Assembly: GCA_051744845.1 (NCBI GenBank)
Contig: JBNJDJ010000051.1
Coordinates: 1-14,572, forward strand
Source of the DNA: JBNJDJ01 sp051744845
GTDB lineage: Bacteria; Bacillota; Clostridia; Peptostreptococcales; Acidaminobacteraceae
Direction of reading: 5' to 3'
DNA length: 14,572 bases
Part shown: positions 6,332 through 13,138 of the stretch, in pieces
How the letters are laid out: the number at the start of each line of letters is the position of its first letter
Numbering within the stretch: position 1 is the stretch's first letter
Program-made: the position numbers and the translations under genes
Notes under the pieces: model-generated
Databases searched by the model: none
Told to the model about the DNA's origin: nothing
What the model saw: the letters and a program-made list of their open reading frames with translations, nothing else

Positions 6332-7181
6332 AAAACTCCTCGTATTGATAGTCTATTTCAATATCTTTTAATTCTATTTTATACCATGTAAATTTCTTAT
6401 TATTTTCTATCCAAGAAACATCGATTTTAGTCGGTATTTTTAAATCATCGATTTTAGAATACTCTCTTACTTCTCCTATACAAGTTTTTCTAATTGCATC
6501 TTTATCAACTTCTTTATATCTCTTAGCTTCTACTTTTATTAAATTATAATCTTCATCAAAATAAAATAATCCACTAACATTTATATCTTTATACTCTAAT
6601 GTTCCTTTAGCTTTATATTTATCAACTGATTCCCACGTCATATAATCTTCTAATGCGGCAGTTGGATACCAAGGAAGTTCTAATAAAAAACGACTTAATG
6701 AAGACTCATTTATTTTTCTACCTGATTTTTCATTTACAATCGGAAATATATATCCAATTTTTATTAACATAGAACCTTTCCCATTATATAATAAATCTCT
6801 TCCTTTAGTATTTATAAATGGCATCATAGAAAGGTCTACTGTCCAAAGAAATGATGGATTTATTACATTTATAATTTGACTAGCTTTAGGTCTCCACCAA
6901 TCTTTTTGATCACTGCTTAATTTCATAAGTCCTATTTGATCAAATTCAATTGTTTTAATTCTTCTACTATCAAAAACACCTGTATTTTCTAACCATAAAT
7001 AAACATTTTTAGGTAAATCTTTTTTATTATATTTTTCATTATTTAAATATAAATTAGAATTATTTACAATGTTTTTTCTCTCAGTTTCAACTTGATTTAA
7101 CATTTTTTTCTTTGAAAACAGATAAATAAATACAATTAATAAAATAATTATAAAAAATATAATTGAAATTTTTTTTAACAT
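6324..7181 (-). CDS. DUF6544-type membrane-anchored protein of unknown function
   Basis: A 285-residue protein with one N-terminal membrane segment (about residues 5-22, followed by KKK, hence probably N-in with the domain outside). It has no lipobox. The soluble part carries motifs I associate with the DUF6544 family: LPKNVYLWLENTGVF (56-70), WWRPKASQ (95-102), PSFLW (109-113), ELPWYPTAAL (168-177), a later GLFYFDEDYNL, and IPTKIDVSW near the end. The fold is probably a beta-rich lipocalin- or LolA-like barrel. No activity is known for the family. The ATG follows AAGGAGA by four nt. It is the first gene of a two-gene operon with the overlapping TetR regulator, which suggests it is made in response to the same signal. 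Family assignment is from memory of motifs. Confidence 0.8.
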   Translation of the reverse strand: MLKKISIIFFIIILLIVFIYLFSKKKMLNQVETERKNIVNNSNLYLNNEKYNKKDLPKNVYLWLENTGVFDSRRIKTIEFDQIGLMKLSSDQKDWWRPKASQIINVINPSFLWTVDLSMMPFINTKGRDLLYNGKGSMLIKIGYIFPIVNEKSGRKINESSLSRFLLELPWYPTAALEDYMTWESVDKYKAKGTLEYKDINVSGLFYFDEDYNLIKVEAKRYKEVDKDAIRKTCIGEVREYSKIDDLKIPTKIDVSWIENNKKFTWYKIELKDIEIDYQYEEFYD

Positions 7182-7200
7182 ATTATCTCCTTAAATACTA

Positions 7201-7229
7201 TTTATAAAATAAAACGCCGTTTAATTAAT
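7201..7229 (-). promoter_or_regulatory. Promoter of the DUF6544-TetR operon with a likely TetR operator
   Basis: A 19-bp inverted repeat at 7208-7226 has arms AATAAAACG and CGTTTAATT around a central C; eight of nine positions pair. Its GC-containing core AAACGCCGTTT stands out in AT-rich surroundings. On the minus strand it fills the spacer just upstream of a -10-like TATAAA (+ strand 7201-7206), with a weak ATTAAT as -35 (7224-7229). A repressor bound here would block transcription of the operon that encodes the TetR protein. Size and symmetry fit TetR-family operators. Binding is inferred. Confidence 0.55.
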
Positions 7230-7246
7230 GAGATAATATCAAAAAA

Positions 7247-7278
7247 ATTAAAAAAAGACAAGTATAAACTTGCCTTTT
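7247..7278 (-). terminator. Rho-independent terminator of the ElaA-family gene
   Basis: On the minus strand AAAAGGCAAGT pairs with ACTTGTCTTTT (11 bp, one G-U) around a TTAT loop, followed by a T-run (+ strand arms 7268-7278 and 7253-7263; A-run from 7247). It starts 12 bp past the stop and isolates elaA from the DUF6544 operon. Confidence 0.85.
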
Positions 7279-7289
7279 AATAATTATTA

Positions 7290-7736
7290 TTAATATTTTT
7301 TTTCATAATACATATCTACATGTTTAATACCATCTTCTAAATAAGGATCAGATATCTTTTCAAAACCTAAATCTTTATAAAAATTAACTAGATAAGTTTG
7401 GGCAGAAATTTTAATCGATTTTTCATTCAAAACTTCATCAATAAAATCGATTGCTTTATGCATCATTTTAGTCCCAATATCTTTTCCTCTAAAGTTTTCT
7501 TTAACACAAACTCTACCAATAGAAACAGTATCAAAAGTAGCACCTTTACTTAAAATTCTTAAACATCCTACAATATTTTCATTTTCATCGTATTCTAATA
7601 AATGATATCCATCTATATCTTTACCGTCAATATCTAGATATACACATTCTTGTTCTACAATAAAAATTTCAGATCTTAATTTTAACATTTGATATACTTC
7701 TACTGGATTTAATTCATCAAAATATTTAATTAACAT
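7290..7736 (-). CDS. elaA: ElaA-family GNAT N-acetyltransferase
   Basis: A 148-residue cytoplasmic acetyl-CoA-dependent acyltransferase. It has the ElaA hallmarks: YQMLKLRSEIFIVEQ at residues 15-29, CVYLDIDGKD (31-40), HLLEYD, the acetyl-CoA loop in RVCVKENFRGKDIGTKMM (75-92, pyrophosphate-binding RGKDIG), and the AQTYLVNFYKDLGF strand-helix near the end, with the closing YLEDGIKHVDM. Length is normal for the family. The natural substrate of ElaA proteins is not established. It is monocistronic, with its own terminator. The ribosome binding site is peculiar: GAGGGGGGG, a run of seven G, sits about four nt before the ATG. Confidence 0.9.
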   Translation of the reverse strand: MLIKYFDELNPVEVYQMLKLRSEIFIVEQECVYLDIDGKDIDGYHLLEYDENENIVGCLRILSKGATFDTVSIGRVCVKENFRGKDIGTKMMHKAIDFIDEVLNEKSIKISAQTYLVNFYKDLGFEKISDPYLEDGIKHVDMYYEKKY

Positions 7737-7740
7737 AAAT

Positions 7741-7749
7741 CCCCCCCTC
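7741..7749 (-). promoter_or_regulatory. Seven-G ribosome binding site of elaA
   Basis: On the minus strand GAGGGGGGG precedes ATTT and the ATG. A G7 run is very unusual in this AT-rich DNA. It can pair with the anti-Shine-Dalgarno in several registers, and its length sets the spacing to the start codon. Confidence 0.6.
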
Positions 7750-7768
7750 TGATTATTTTTATATTTCT

Positions 7769-7774
7769 ATTATA
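7769..7774 (-). promoter_or_regulatory. Possible -10 element of elaA
   Basis: A perfect TATAAT on the minus strand, about 33 bp ahead of the elaA ATG. The -35 region (TTTTAA or TTAAGA) is poor. It lies just beyond the terminator of the preceding transcription unit, where a promoter is expected. Confidence 0.35.
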
Positions 7775-7793
7775 TATTAAATTCTTTATTCTT

Positions 7794-7833
7794 AAAAACA
7801 AAATATTAAAACACTAAAAAATAAGTGTTTTAA
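7794..7833 (-). terminator. Terminator closing the kinase-to-CMD operon
   Basis: A perfect 10-bp stem TTAAAACACT/AGTGTTTTAA (7806-7815 with 7824-7833) with an 8-nt loop is followed on the minus strand by a T-rich stretch (ATTTTGTTTTT). The stop codon of the CMD-fold gene (7832-7830) is inside the stem. Confidence 0.7.
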
Positions 7834-8192
7834 TCTAATTTATTCTCAATAAATTTAACTAACGGTGCAACAAAAACTAAAGTAGGTGCACCTTTCATCC
7901 AAATTTGTTGCTTTATTACATCTAGTAATTCTTCTTTTGTTGCTCCAACATCAATAGCTTTTTTTATCTCCAATCTTGCTCTCTTTTCATTTTTTTCAAA
8001 AATAGCTGTAGCTATAGCCATAAAATATCGGTATTTAATAGGAATAGGACTCTCTTTTTCCCACACTTCCTCATGGTACTTTTCTATTATATTTTCAAAA
8101 TCTTCTCCTAGTTTTTTAGAAACCATTATTCCAGGAGGAATAAAACCTAAATTTTCTTTCATATCTTTTATAAACTCTTTATCTTTTTTCAA
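7830..8192 (-). CDS. Carboxymuconolactone decarboxylase (CMD/AhpD-like) fold protein without redox cysteines
   Basis: A 120-residue, all-helical protein. The core about residues 51-100 (PIKYRYFMAIATAI, then KKAIDVGATKEELLDVIKQQ) matches the CMD family, whose AhpD-type members use a CxxCxxxH site for peroxide reduction. By hand alignment on the conserved GAT motif (83-85), the two Cys and the His are replaced by N68, R71 and E75; the protein has no cysteine at all. It therefore cannot be a thiol peroxidase and may be a structural or ligand-binding relative. The start is TTG, six nt after AGGAGG (+ strand 8199-8204). The next in-frame ATG (residue 11) has no such site and would cut the N-terminus. 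It follows the second permease by 15 bp and is the last gene of the operon, so it probably serves the transporter. Confidence 0.83.
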   Translation of the reverse strand: MKKDKEFIKDMKENLGFIPPGIMVSKKLGEDFENIIEKYHEEVWEKESPIPIKYRYFMAIATAIFEKNEKRARLEIKKAIDVGATKEELLDVIKQQIWMKGAPTLVFVAPLVKFIENKLD

Positions 8193-8207
8193 ATAAAACC
8201 TCCTTTA

Positions 8208-9314
8208 TTAAATTGATTCATTCCTTACTCTATACATACCTAAAATATAGAAAAATAAACCAAATAATAAAATTATTAATAGTTCTATAAAAATTTCATT
8301 TAAATTTGCATTATATACTATTGTTTTTTTAATTCCTTGTATTACCCACTTTTGTGGTACAAAATTACTTAACAAAAGCATTACTTTTGAAGAAACAACT
8401 TCTAAGGGCCACATACAGCCTCCTATCATAGCAGAAGATGTTAAAACTACTGGGCTAATAGTCGAAAGTTGAGCATGAGTATCTACTATAGTAGAAATAA
8501 ATAATCCAATTGATGTAATCGTAAAAAGGTAAAGTATCAAAATAATACTTATATTTATCCAATTATTTAAAATATTTAAGTCAAATAATAAACTACCTAA
8601 ACCAAATATGATTATCAATTGAATAATTCCTATTAGAACTGTAACAATCATATTTCCTAATATAACTTTATCTCTTTTCATTGGAAAAATTAATAATCTA
8701 TCCCAAGTATTGTTTTCTTTTTCTTTTAAAATATTAGCTATACCATAAACTAATGTAAATGAAATGAAATATATACTAAATCCAAAAAAGTTGTGATTAT
8801 AAGGTATTTTTTCTTCAGTATAATTAGATATCTCTTCAACTTTTAAAATTTTCCTATATTTATAAGAATCATTAACTCTTTTTTGAATATCTTCTTTATT
8901 TGTATTAGGAATATTTTTATTAATACTTTCAACAATACTCTTTTTGTTATTTATAATACTAAACTTTTCTTTAATAAAATTTTTAAAAGACATAATCTCT
9001 ACATCTTTTTTTAAAGAAATTATTTTAACTATATCATCTTCTAAAACTAAAATAGCTGATATTCTGTTGTTTAATAACTTTATTTCACTAGTCTTTTTAT
9101 CAGATAATTTAAAATTATACTTTTTATCCTCTAATAATTCTTTAATAATTTCATCATTCCCATTTTTATTAACAATATCTACTCGTGTTTTATATCCACT
9201 ATTAAAACCTAAATTAAAAGCAAAAGTTAATCCTAGTGTTAAAATAGTCATTAAAACGATAATAGTATAATCATTTTTTAATTTTAATAAGTTAAATTTA
9301 ATAATATTTAGCAT
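8208..9314 (-). CDS. ABC-2 type transporter permease (second)
   Basis: A 368-residue membrane protein of the ABC-2 export family. Membrane helix 1 is about residues 17-37 (TIIVLMTILTLGLTFAFNLG). A charged, probably extracytoplasmic domain follows (about 40-170). Then come five more helices: about 176-195, 218-242, 250-275, 283-303 with the conserved region LSTISPVVLTSSAMIGGCMWP, and 342-360. The cytoplasmic stretch KEKENNTWDRLLIFPMKRDK (around 200-219) is the coupling loop typical of these permeases. The ATG overlaps the end of the first permease by 17 bp and is preceded by GGTG. It should form a heterodimer with the upstream permease, energised by the ATPase. Direction is presumably export; substrate unknown. 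Confidence 0.9.
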   Translation of the reverse strand: MLNIIKFNLLKLKNDYTIIVLMTILTLGLTFAFNLGFNSGYKTRVDIVNKNGNDEIIKELLEDKKYNFKLSDKKTSEIKLLNNRISAILVLEDDIVKIISLKKDVEIMSFKNFIKEKFSIINNKKSIVESINKNIPNTNKEDIQKRVNDSYKYRKILKVEEISNYTEEKIPYNHNFFGFSIYFISFTLVYGIANILKEKENNTWDRLLIFPMKRDKVILGNMIVTVLIGIIQLIIIFGLGSLLFDLNILNNWINISIILILYLFTITSIGLFISTIVDTHAQLSTISPVVLTSSAMIGGCMWPLEVVSSKVMLLLSNFVPQKWVIQGIKKTIVYNANLNEIFIELLIILLFGLFFYILGMYRVRNESI

Positions 9315-10584
9315 ATTTTTTCACCATCGCCTTCATTATAAATATACCAATTATAAAAAGAATACTATTTATAACTAATATATTAATATGTCTTAAAATT
9401 TCTTTATAACCATATCCCATTACTATCTTTAAATATCCATCTGTTATTACTCCATTTATTAAAAACATTTTAATCTTAGCAAAAATCTCTGGTAATATTT
9501 CAACTGGCACATAACTTCCACCAAAAAATGCTAAAATCTGAAAAACTCCACCTTGTAAAGCATTAGTTAATTTATAATTTTGAGTAAATAAACTAATAAT
9601 TGCAAATAACAAACCTAATAATGCAATACTTATAGATGTAAAAAACGAAAATACAATTAATACATCAAATGTTCCCCAATTTACTTTTAAGATCAAACTA
9701 GAATATATAATCATAATCATAATTTGAAAAAATGAGATAAAGAAAACTAAGACTGCTTTACTAGTAAGTAAAGTTAAAAAAGATTTGCCTGCTACTAATA
9801 GTCTATCAAATGTTTTATTATTTTTTTCATCTAATAAAAGTGTTGATGCATATCCTGAAGTAAATAATAAAAACATACTTAGCATTGCAATTGCATAATA
9901 ACTTCTAGAATTTATTGGTTCTAAACCATTTAATTTCCCATATTCTATTTTTTTATAATCATTATTTTTTACTATATTATCTATTAAACTTTTAATCCCT
10001 TTTTCAAAATCATCTAAATCATTTTTTAATCCATATTCTAAAAAACTATTTTTTGCTATTAACATTGTATTAATCCTTTGATTAAAACCTGATAAAACTT
10101 GACTTAAAATCTCTGATCCAATTGGTAAAGAATCATTCTTAATTAACTTCAATTTAATTTCACTTTTATAAGCAGTATTAAAATTAATTTTCATTTTCTT
10201 ATAATAATCTTTAGGTAAAACTATAACTCCAGCAAAAGATTCTTGTTTGAACTTTTCATCTATTTCTTTTTTATCAATTATTTCATACTCAATTAACTCA
10301 GATACTCTTTTTTGTTCTAAGAAATTTTCAAAGAATATCTCTTCTGGATCTAAACTTACCTCTCCAGAATAAAATTCATTTTCATATTTTTTATCTTCTA
10401 GAACTTTATATTCTTTAACAACTCCAACTTTTATTTTTTTATTTAATTTAGCTTGATCAAAAACACCTTTTAATGACACACTTAATATAGTAGCTAAAAT
10501 TATTGGCATTAATATTAAAAGTATTAATGCCTTTCTATCTCTAAAAAACAATTTAATATCTTTTCTTATTATATTTATAAACAT
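9298..10584 (-). CDS. ABC-2 type transporter permease (first)
   Basis: A 428-residue membrane protein of the ABC-2 family. It begins MFINIIRKDIKLFFRDRKAL, an amphipathic start found in many drug-export permeases. Helix 1 is about 19-38. A long polar domain of about 180 residues (40-220) is probably outside the cell. Five further helices lie in 228-250, 270-295, 308-335, 345-362 and 400-421, with LLLDEKNNKTFDRLLVAGKS as the cytoplasmic coupling loop. The ATG follows AGGTGAT by about four nt, and that site overlaps the stop codon of the ATPase gene. It overlaps the second permease by 17 bp. Architecture and gene order resemble LnrM/LnrN-type permease pairs; the export direction and antibiotic substrate are only inferred. 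Confidence 0.9.
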   Translation of the reverse strand: MFINIIRKDIKLFFRDRKALILLILMPIILATILSVSLKGVFDQAKLNKKIKVGVVKEYKVLEDKKYENEFYSGEVSLDPEEIFFENFLEQKRVSELIEYEIIDKKEIDEKFKQESFAGVIVLPKDYYKKMKINFNTAYKSEIKLKLIKNDSLPIGSEILSQVLSGFNQRINTMLIAKNSFLEYGLKNDLDDFEKGIKSLIDNIVKNNDYKKIEYGKLNGLEPINSRSYYAIAMLSMFLLFTSGYASTLLLDEKNNKTFDRLLVAGKSFLTLLTSKAVLVFFISFFQIMIMIIYSSLILKVNWGTFDVLIVFSFFTSISIALLGLLFAIISLFTQNYKLTNALQGGVFQILAFFGGSYVPVEILPEIFAKIKMFLINGVITDGYLKIVMGYGYKEILRHINILVINSILFIIGIFIMKAMVKKYAKYY

Positions 10585-10592
10585 TTTATCAC

Positions 10593-11525
10593 CTAATCTC
10601 TTAAGTCTTTACCAGTAAGATGTAAGAAAAGTGTTTCTAGATTTGGTCTATTTACATCAACAGATAAAATATTTTCTTTATAATTTTTTGTAATTTCAAA
10701 AATCTCTTCCATTATCTTTTCTGTATTTTCTGTTTTTATCTCAAATTCATTTATTTCTAAATTTATCTTAGATTCTTTAAACTTCTCTAACTTTTCCTTA
10801 AGTTTAATTGAAATATTGCTAAATTTAACTTTTAAAATATTTTCTGAATCAATTTTTTCTATTAATTCTTCTTTAGTTCCAGAAGCAATTATATTTCCTT
10901 TATCTAAAATATATATCCTATCACATAAATACTCTACTTCTTCCATATAGTGAGAAGTATATATAATTGTCATTCCTTTTTTATTAAGTTCTAAGACAGT
11001 ATCTAAAATATGTTTTCGAGATTGTGGATCTATACCGACTGTAGGTTCATCCATTATTAATAGTTTAGGTTTATGCATTAAAGCAACTCCAATATTTAAT
11101 CTTCTTTGCATACCACCTGAATATGTTTTAACTTTGTCTTTAAGTCTTTTATCAATTCCAATTATATCTTTGATTTCATCTATTCTATTTTTTAAAATTT
11201 CACCTTTAATACCATAAGCCTTAGCAAAAAACTTTAAATTTTCTAAACCTGTCATTTCTTTATATAATGCTATTTCTTGAGGTACTACACCTATATTATT
11301 TAAATACTCTTTATTACTTTTATTTACAACAATTCCCTTATATTTAACACTTCCATTATATTTACTAATCAAAGTAGATATAATAGAAATAGTTGTAGAT
11401 TTACCAGCACCATTTGGACCTAACAAACCTAATATTTCTCCTTTTTTAACTTCAAAATTAATACCTTTTAATGCTTTAATATCACCATAATCTTTTTTTA
11501 AGTTCTCAACTTTTAAAAATTCCAT
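10593..11525 (-). CDS. ABC transporter ATP-binding protein
   Basis: The 310-residue cytoplasmic motor of the transporter. From the ATG: Walker A GPNGAGKST (36-44), Q-loop VPQEIALY (81-88), signature YSGGMQRRLNIG (135-146), Walker B LLIMDEPT (155-162), and H-loop YTSHYMEE (189-196). All catalytic residues are intact. The C-terminal 90 residues form the DUF4162-like extension common in drug-export ATPases such as DrrA and LnrL. A TTG frame would add ten residues, but the ATG at 11525 has AGAGGTG at the right distance, so it is preferred. This site overlaps the TAG of the lipoprotein gene ten nt upstream. The next gene downstream starts nine nt after this one ends. It pairs with the two following permeases. 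Confidence 0.96.
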   Translation of the reverse strand: MEFLKVENLKKDYGDIKALKGINFEVKKGEILGLLGPNGAGKSTTISIISTLISKYNGSVKYKGIVVNKSNKEYLNNIGVVPQEIALYKEMTGLENLKFFAKAYGIKGEILKNRIDEIKDIIGIDKRLKDKVKTYSGGMQRRLNIGVALMHKPKLLIMDEPTVGIDPQSRKHILDTVLELNKKGMTIIYTSHYMEEVEYLCDRIYILDKGNIIASGTKEELIEKIDSENILKVKFSNISIKLKEKLEKFKESKINLEINEFEIKTENTEKIMEEIFEITKNYKENILSVDVNRPNLETLFLHLTGKDLRD

Positions 11526-11535
11526 TTTTTCACCT

Positions 11536-12387
11536 CTACTTAGTATCAAATTCAAAGTCTTTAATATCTGAGTTTTTTAACATTTCATTATCCTTTACCT
11601 TAGGAATAGTTATATTCTGTTCTTGTTCAATATCGTAATTAATTGTATTAAATTTAAAGTTTATATTATAATCTTTATCACTTTTGATTATAAATTTTAT
11701 ATTGGTATCTTCTTTTACTAAAAAACCATCTTGATCTTCTAAAGCTTGATAGTTTATTTCATTTATTATAATTGAATCTAAATCTAACTTTTTAATTTCC
11801 TTTTTAAATATTTCACTAAATTCATCATTTAAACTTTCAATTTGTTCTTTATTTAATTTAATAATATACTTCTTTGCTTTAACTTTACCTTCTTTAGTAT
11901 CTACTATTGTATCTTTACCTGTAAATACATTTTCTTTTTTTATTAATTCATTCCAGATATTTTTAATTTTTTCAATTTTTTCTTTATTAAATAAACCTGT
12001 ATATTTTGATATACTTTCATTATTTATATTAGAATTATCTTCATTTGAATTGATTTTAAAATATTTTCCAATATTTGAAAGATACACTAATATATCGTCT
12101 TTATTTTTATCAAGATATATCTCTAAGTCATAACCAATGTCATCAACTTCAGTATAGTTTATAATTTTTTGTCTATCCTTTTTATAATAGACAATATTTC
12201 TTACTTTTACTTCATCTAAATCTTGTTTTTCTTTTCCAAAATTAATATTAATATTTTGTTCCATTTTTCCTTTTTCAATATTTGAAGTTTTTTCTACTGC
12301 ACTTTTAAAATCTTCATAATTATTTGATTCACATCCTATAATAAAACTAACTAAAAATATTAAAAAAATTACTTTTTTACTTTTCAT
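11536..12387 (-). CDS. Putative lipoprotein, LolA/DUF6612-like, of the ABC transporter operon
   Basis: A 283-residue exported lipoprotein. The signal peptide is short and typical: MKSKK, a hydrophobic core VIFLIFLVSFII, then a lipobox ending at C19 (IIGC). The mature part is acidic/Lys-Asn-rich, starting with EDFKSAVEKTSNIEKGKMEQ and alternating strands such as KVRNIVYYKKDRQKIINY. This pattern is common in Firmicute lipoproteins of the LolA/LppX-like DUF6612 group, but the match is by general pattern only. It is the first gene after the regulator and has a GGAGG site eight nt before the ATG. Its promoter region carries two direct repeats. Position suggests an outside partner of the transporter, for example a ligand scavenger or an aid to the sensor. 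It is not a classical solute-binding protein. Confidence 0.82.
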   Translation of the reverse strand: MKSKKVIFLIFLVSFIIGCESNNYEDFKSAVEKTSNIEKGKMEQNININFGKEKQDLDEVKVRNIVYYKKDRQKIINYTEVDDIGYDLEIYLDKNKDDILVYLSNIGKYFKINSNEDNSNINNESISKYTGLFNKEKIEKIKNIWNELIKKENVFTGKDTIVDTKEGKVKAKKYIIKLNKEQIESLNDEFSEIFKKEIKKLDLDSIIINEINYQALEDQDGFLVKEDTNIKFIIKSDKDYNINFKFNTINYDIEQEQNITIPKVKDNEMLKNSDIKDFEFDTK

Positions 12388-12418
12388 AATTTAATCCTCC
12401 ATTCATCTATTTAATATA

Positions 12419-12447
12419 ATTATAAAGGATATTTAATAATCTTTATG
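12419..12447 (-). promoter_or_regulatory. Probable regulated promoter of the lipoprotein-ABC operon
   Basis: A perfect TATAAT on the minus strand (+ strand 12419-12424), about 32 bp ahead of the lipoprotein ATG. The -35 at 17-nt spacing is CATAAA (+ strand 12442-12447), far from consensus. The poor -35 is overlapped by one copy of a direct repeat, the arrangement expected of an activator-dependent promoter. Confidence 0.5.
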
Positions 12448-12480
12448 CACTAAAAGATAATATTAAATGACTTTTTGCAC
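12441..12480. repeat. Two 10-bp direct repeats 30 bp apart, candidate response-regulator sites
   Basis: CTTTATGCAC (12441-12450) and CTTTTTGCAC (12471-12480) differ at one base and start exactly 30 bp apart, close to three helical turns. The AT-rich DNA to their left is also alike (both begin GATA and contain a TTAA-type core). The first copy covers the weak -35 of the lipoprotein-ABC promoter; the second is next to the response regulator stop codon. TGCAC is rare in this AT-rich sequence. The neighbouring NarL-type regulator is the obvious ligand, by inference. Confidence 0.55.
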
Positions 12481-12484
12481 ATGT

Positions 12485-13138
12485 TTAAATATCAAGTTTT
12501 TCTATATCATTTCTAAGTCCATATATTGCTAATTGAGTTCTATCTCTTAAATCTGTTTTTTTCAAGATTTTTGTAATATAATTTTTTACAGTACCTTTAG
12601 CAATATAAAGTTTTTTAGAAATTTCTTTATTATTTAAACCTTTAGAAACATAATAAATTATTTTAATTTCTTTTTCATTAAAATTATCAAAAGTATTTTT
12701 AGAAAAATCTTTAGATGAAATATTTTTAAATTGATTAACTACTTTAATTGCTATTTCAGGCTGTATATACGCTCCTCCTTTATAAACAGTCTTTATAGAC
12801 TCAATGATCTTTTCAGATCTAGATTCTTTTAACAGATATCCTTTAGCCCCGTATTTTAATGCTTTAGATATATACTCATCATCATTAAAAGTAGTTAATA
12901 TTATTATCTTTAAATCTTTATATAAATCCAGTAATTGCTTTGTTGCCTCAACACCATTCATCTTTGGCATTTTAATATCCATTAAAAAAATATCAGGATA
13001 ATATTTTTTAGCTATATTTAATGCATCATATCCATTACTACCAGTAGCTACTATTTCAAATTCTTCAACTTCTTCTAAAATCATTTTTAAACCTTTAGTC
13101 ATTAATTCTTGATCATCTATTATAGCTATTTTAATCAT
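12485..13138 (-). CDS. NarL/LuxR-type response regulator
   Basis: A 217-residue DNA-binding regulator. The receiver domain (about 1-118) has the acidic pair D8-D9, phospho-acceptor D54 in FLMDIKMP, T82/T83 in IILTTF, and K104 in YLLKES, all in place. The C-terminal LuxR-type HTH (about 148-210) runs from FNEKEIKIIYYVSKGLNNKE through KGTVKNYITKILKKTDLRDR. The longest frame would add 13 residues from an upstream start inside the kinase gene. The ATG at 13138 fits the family N-terminus (MIKIAIIDDQ) and has AAGGAG eight nt before it. It overlaps the kinase stop codon by 8 bp, so the pair is coupled. No terminator follows, so the TCS may also be read through into the lipoprotein-ABC genes. Likely target: the repeats just downstream. 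Confidence 0.95.
   Translation of the reverse strand: MIKIAIIDDQELMTKGLKMILEEVEEFEIVATGSNGYDALNIAKKYYPDIFLMDIKMPKMNGVEATKQLLDLYKDLKIIILTTFNDDEYISKALKYGAKGYLLKESRSEKIIESIKTVYKGGAYIQPEIAIKVVNQFKNISSKDFSKNTFDNFNEKEIKIIYYVSKGLNNKEISKKLYIAKGTVKNYITKILKKTDLRDRTQLAIYGLRNDIEKLDI

Noticed and set aside
8944..9270. Plus-strand open frame of 108 codons
   Set aside because: It lies antisense to the second ABC permease. Its hydrophobic, Ser/Leu-rich composition is what AT-rich antisense of Lys/Asn codons gives.
11526..11555. TTG start adding ten residues to the ABC ATPase
   Set aside because: The added residues overlap the lipoprotein coding sequence and match nothing in the family. The ATG at 11525 has a well-spaced AGAGGTG.
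12804..13001. Plus-strand open frame of 65 codons
   Set aside because: It is antisense to the receiver domain of the response regulator. It has no ribosome binding site and no recognisable domain.
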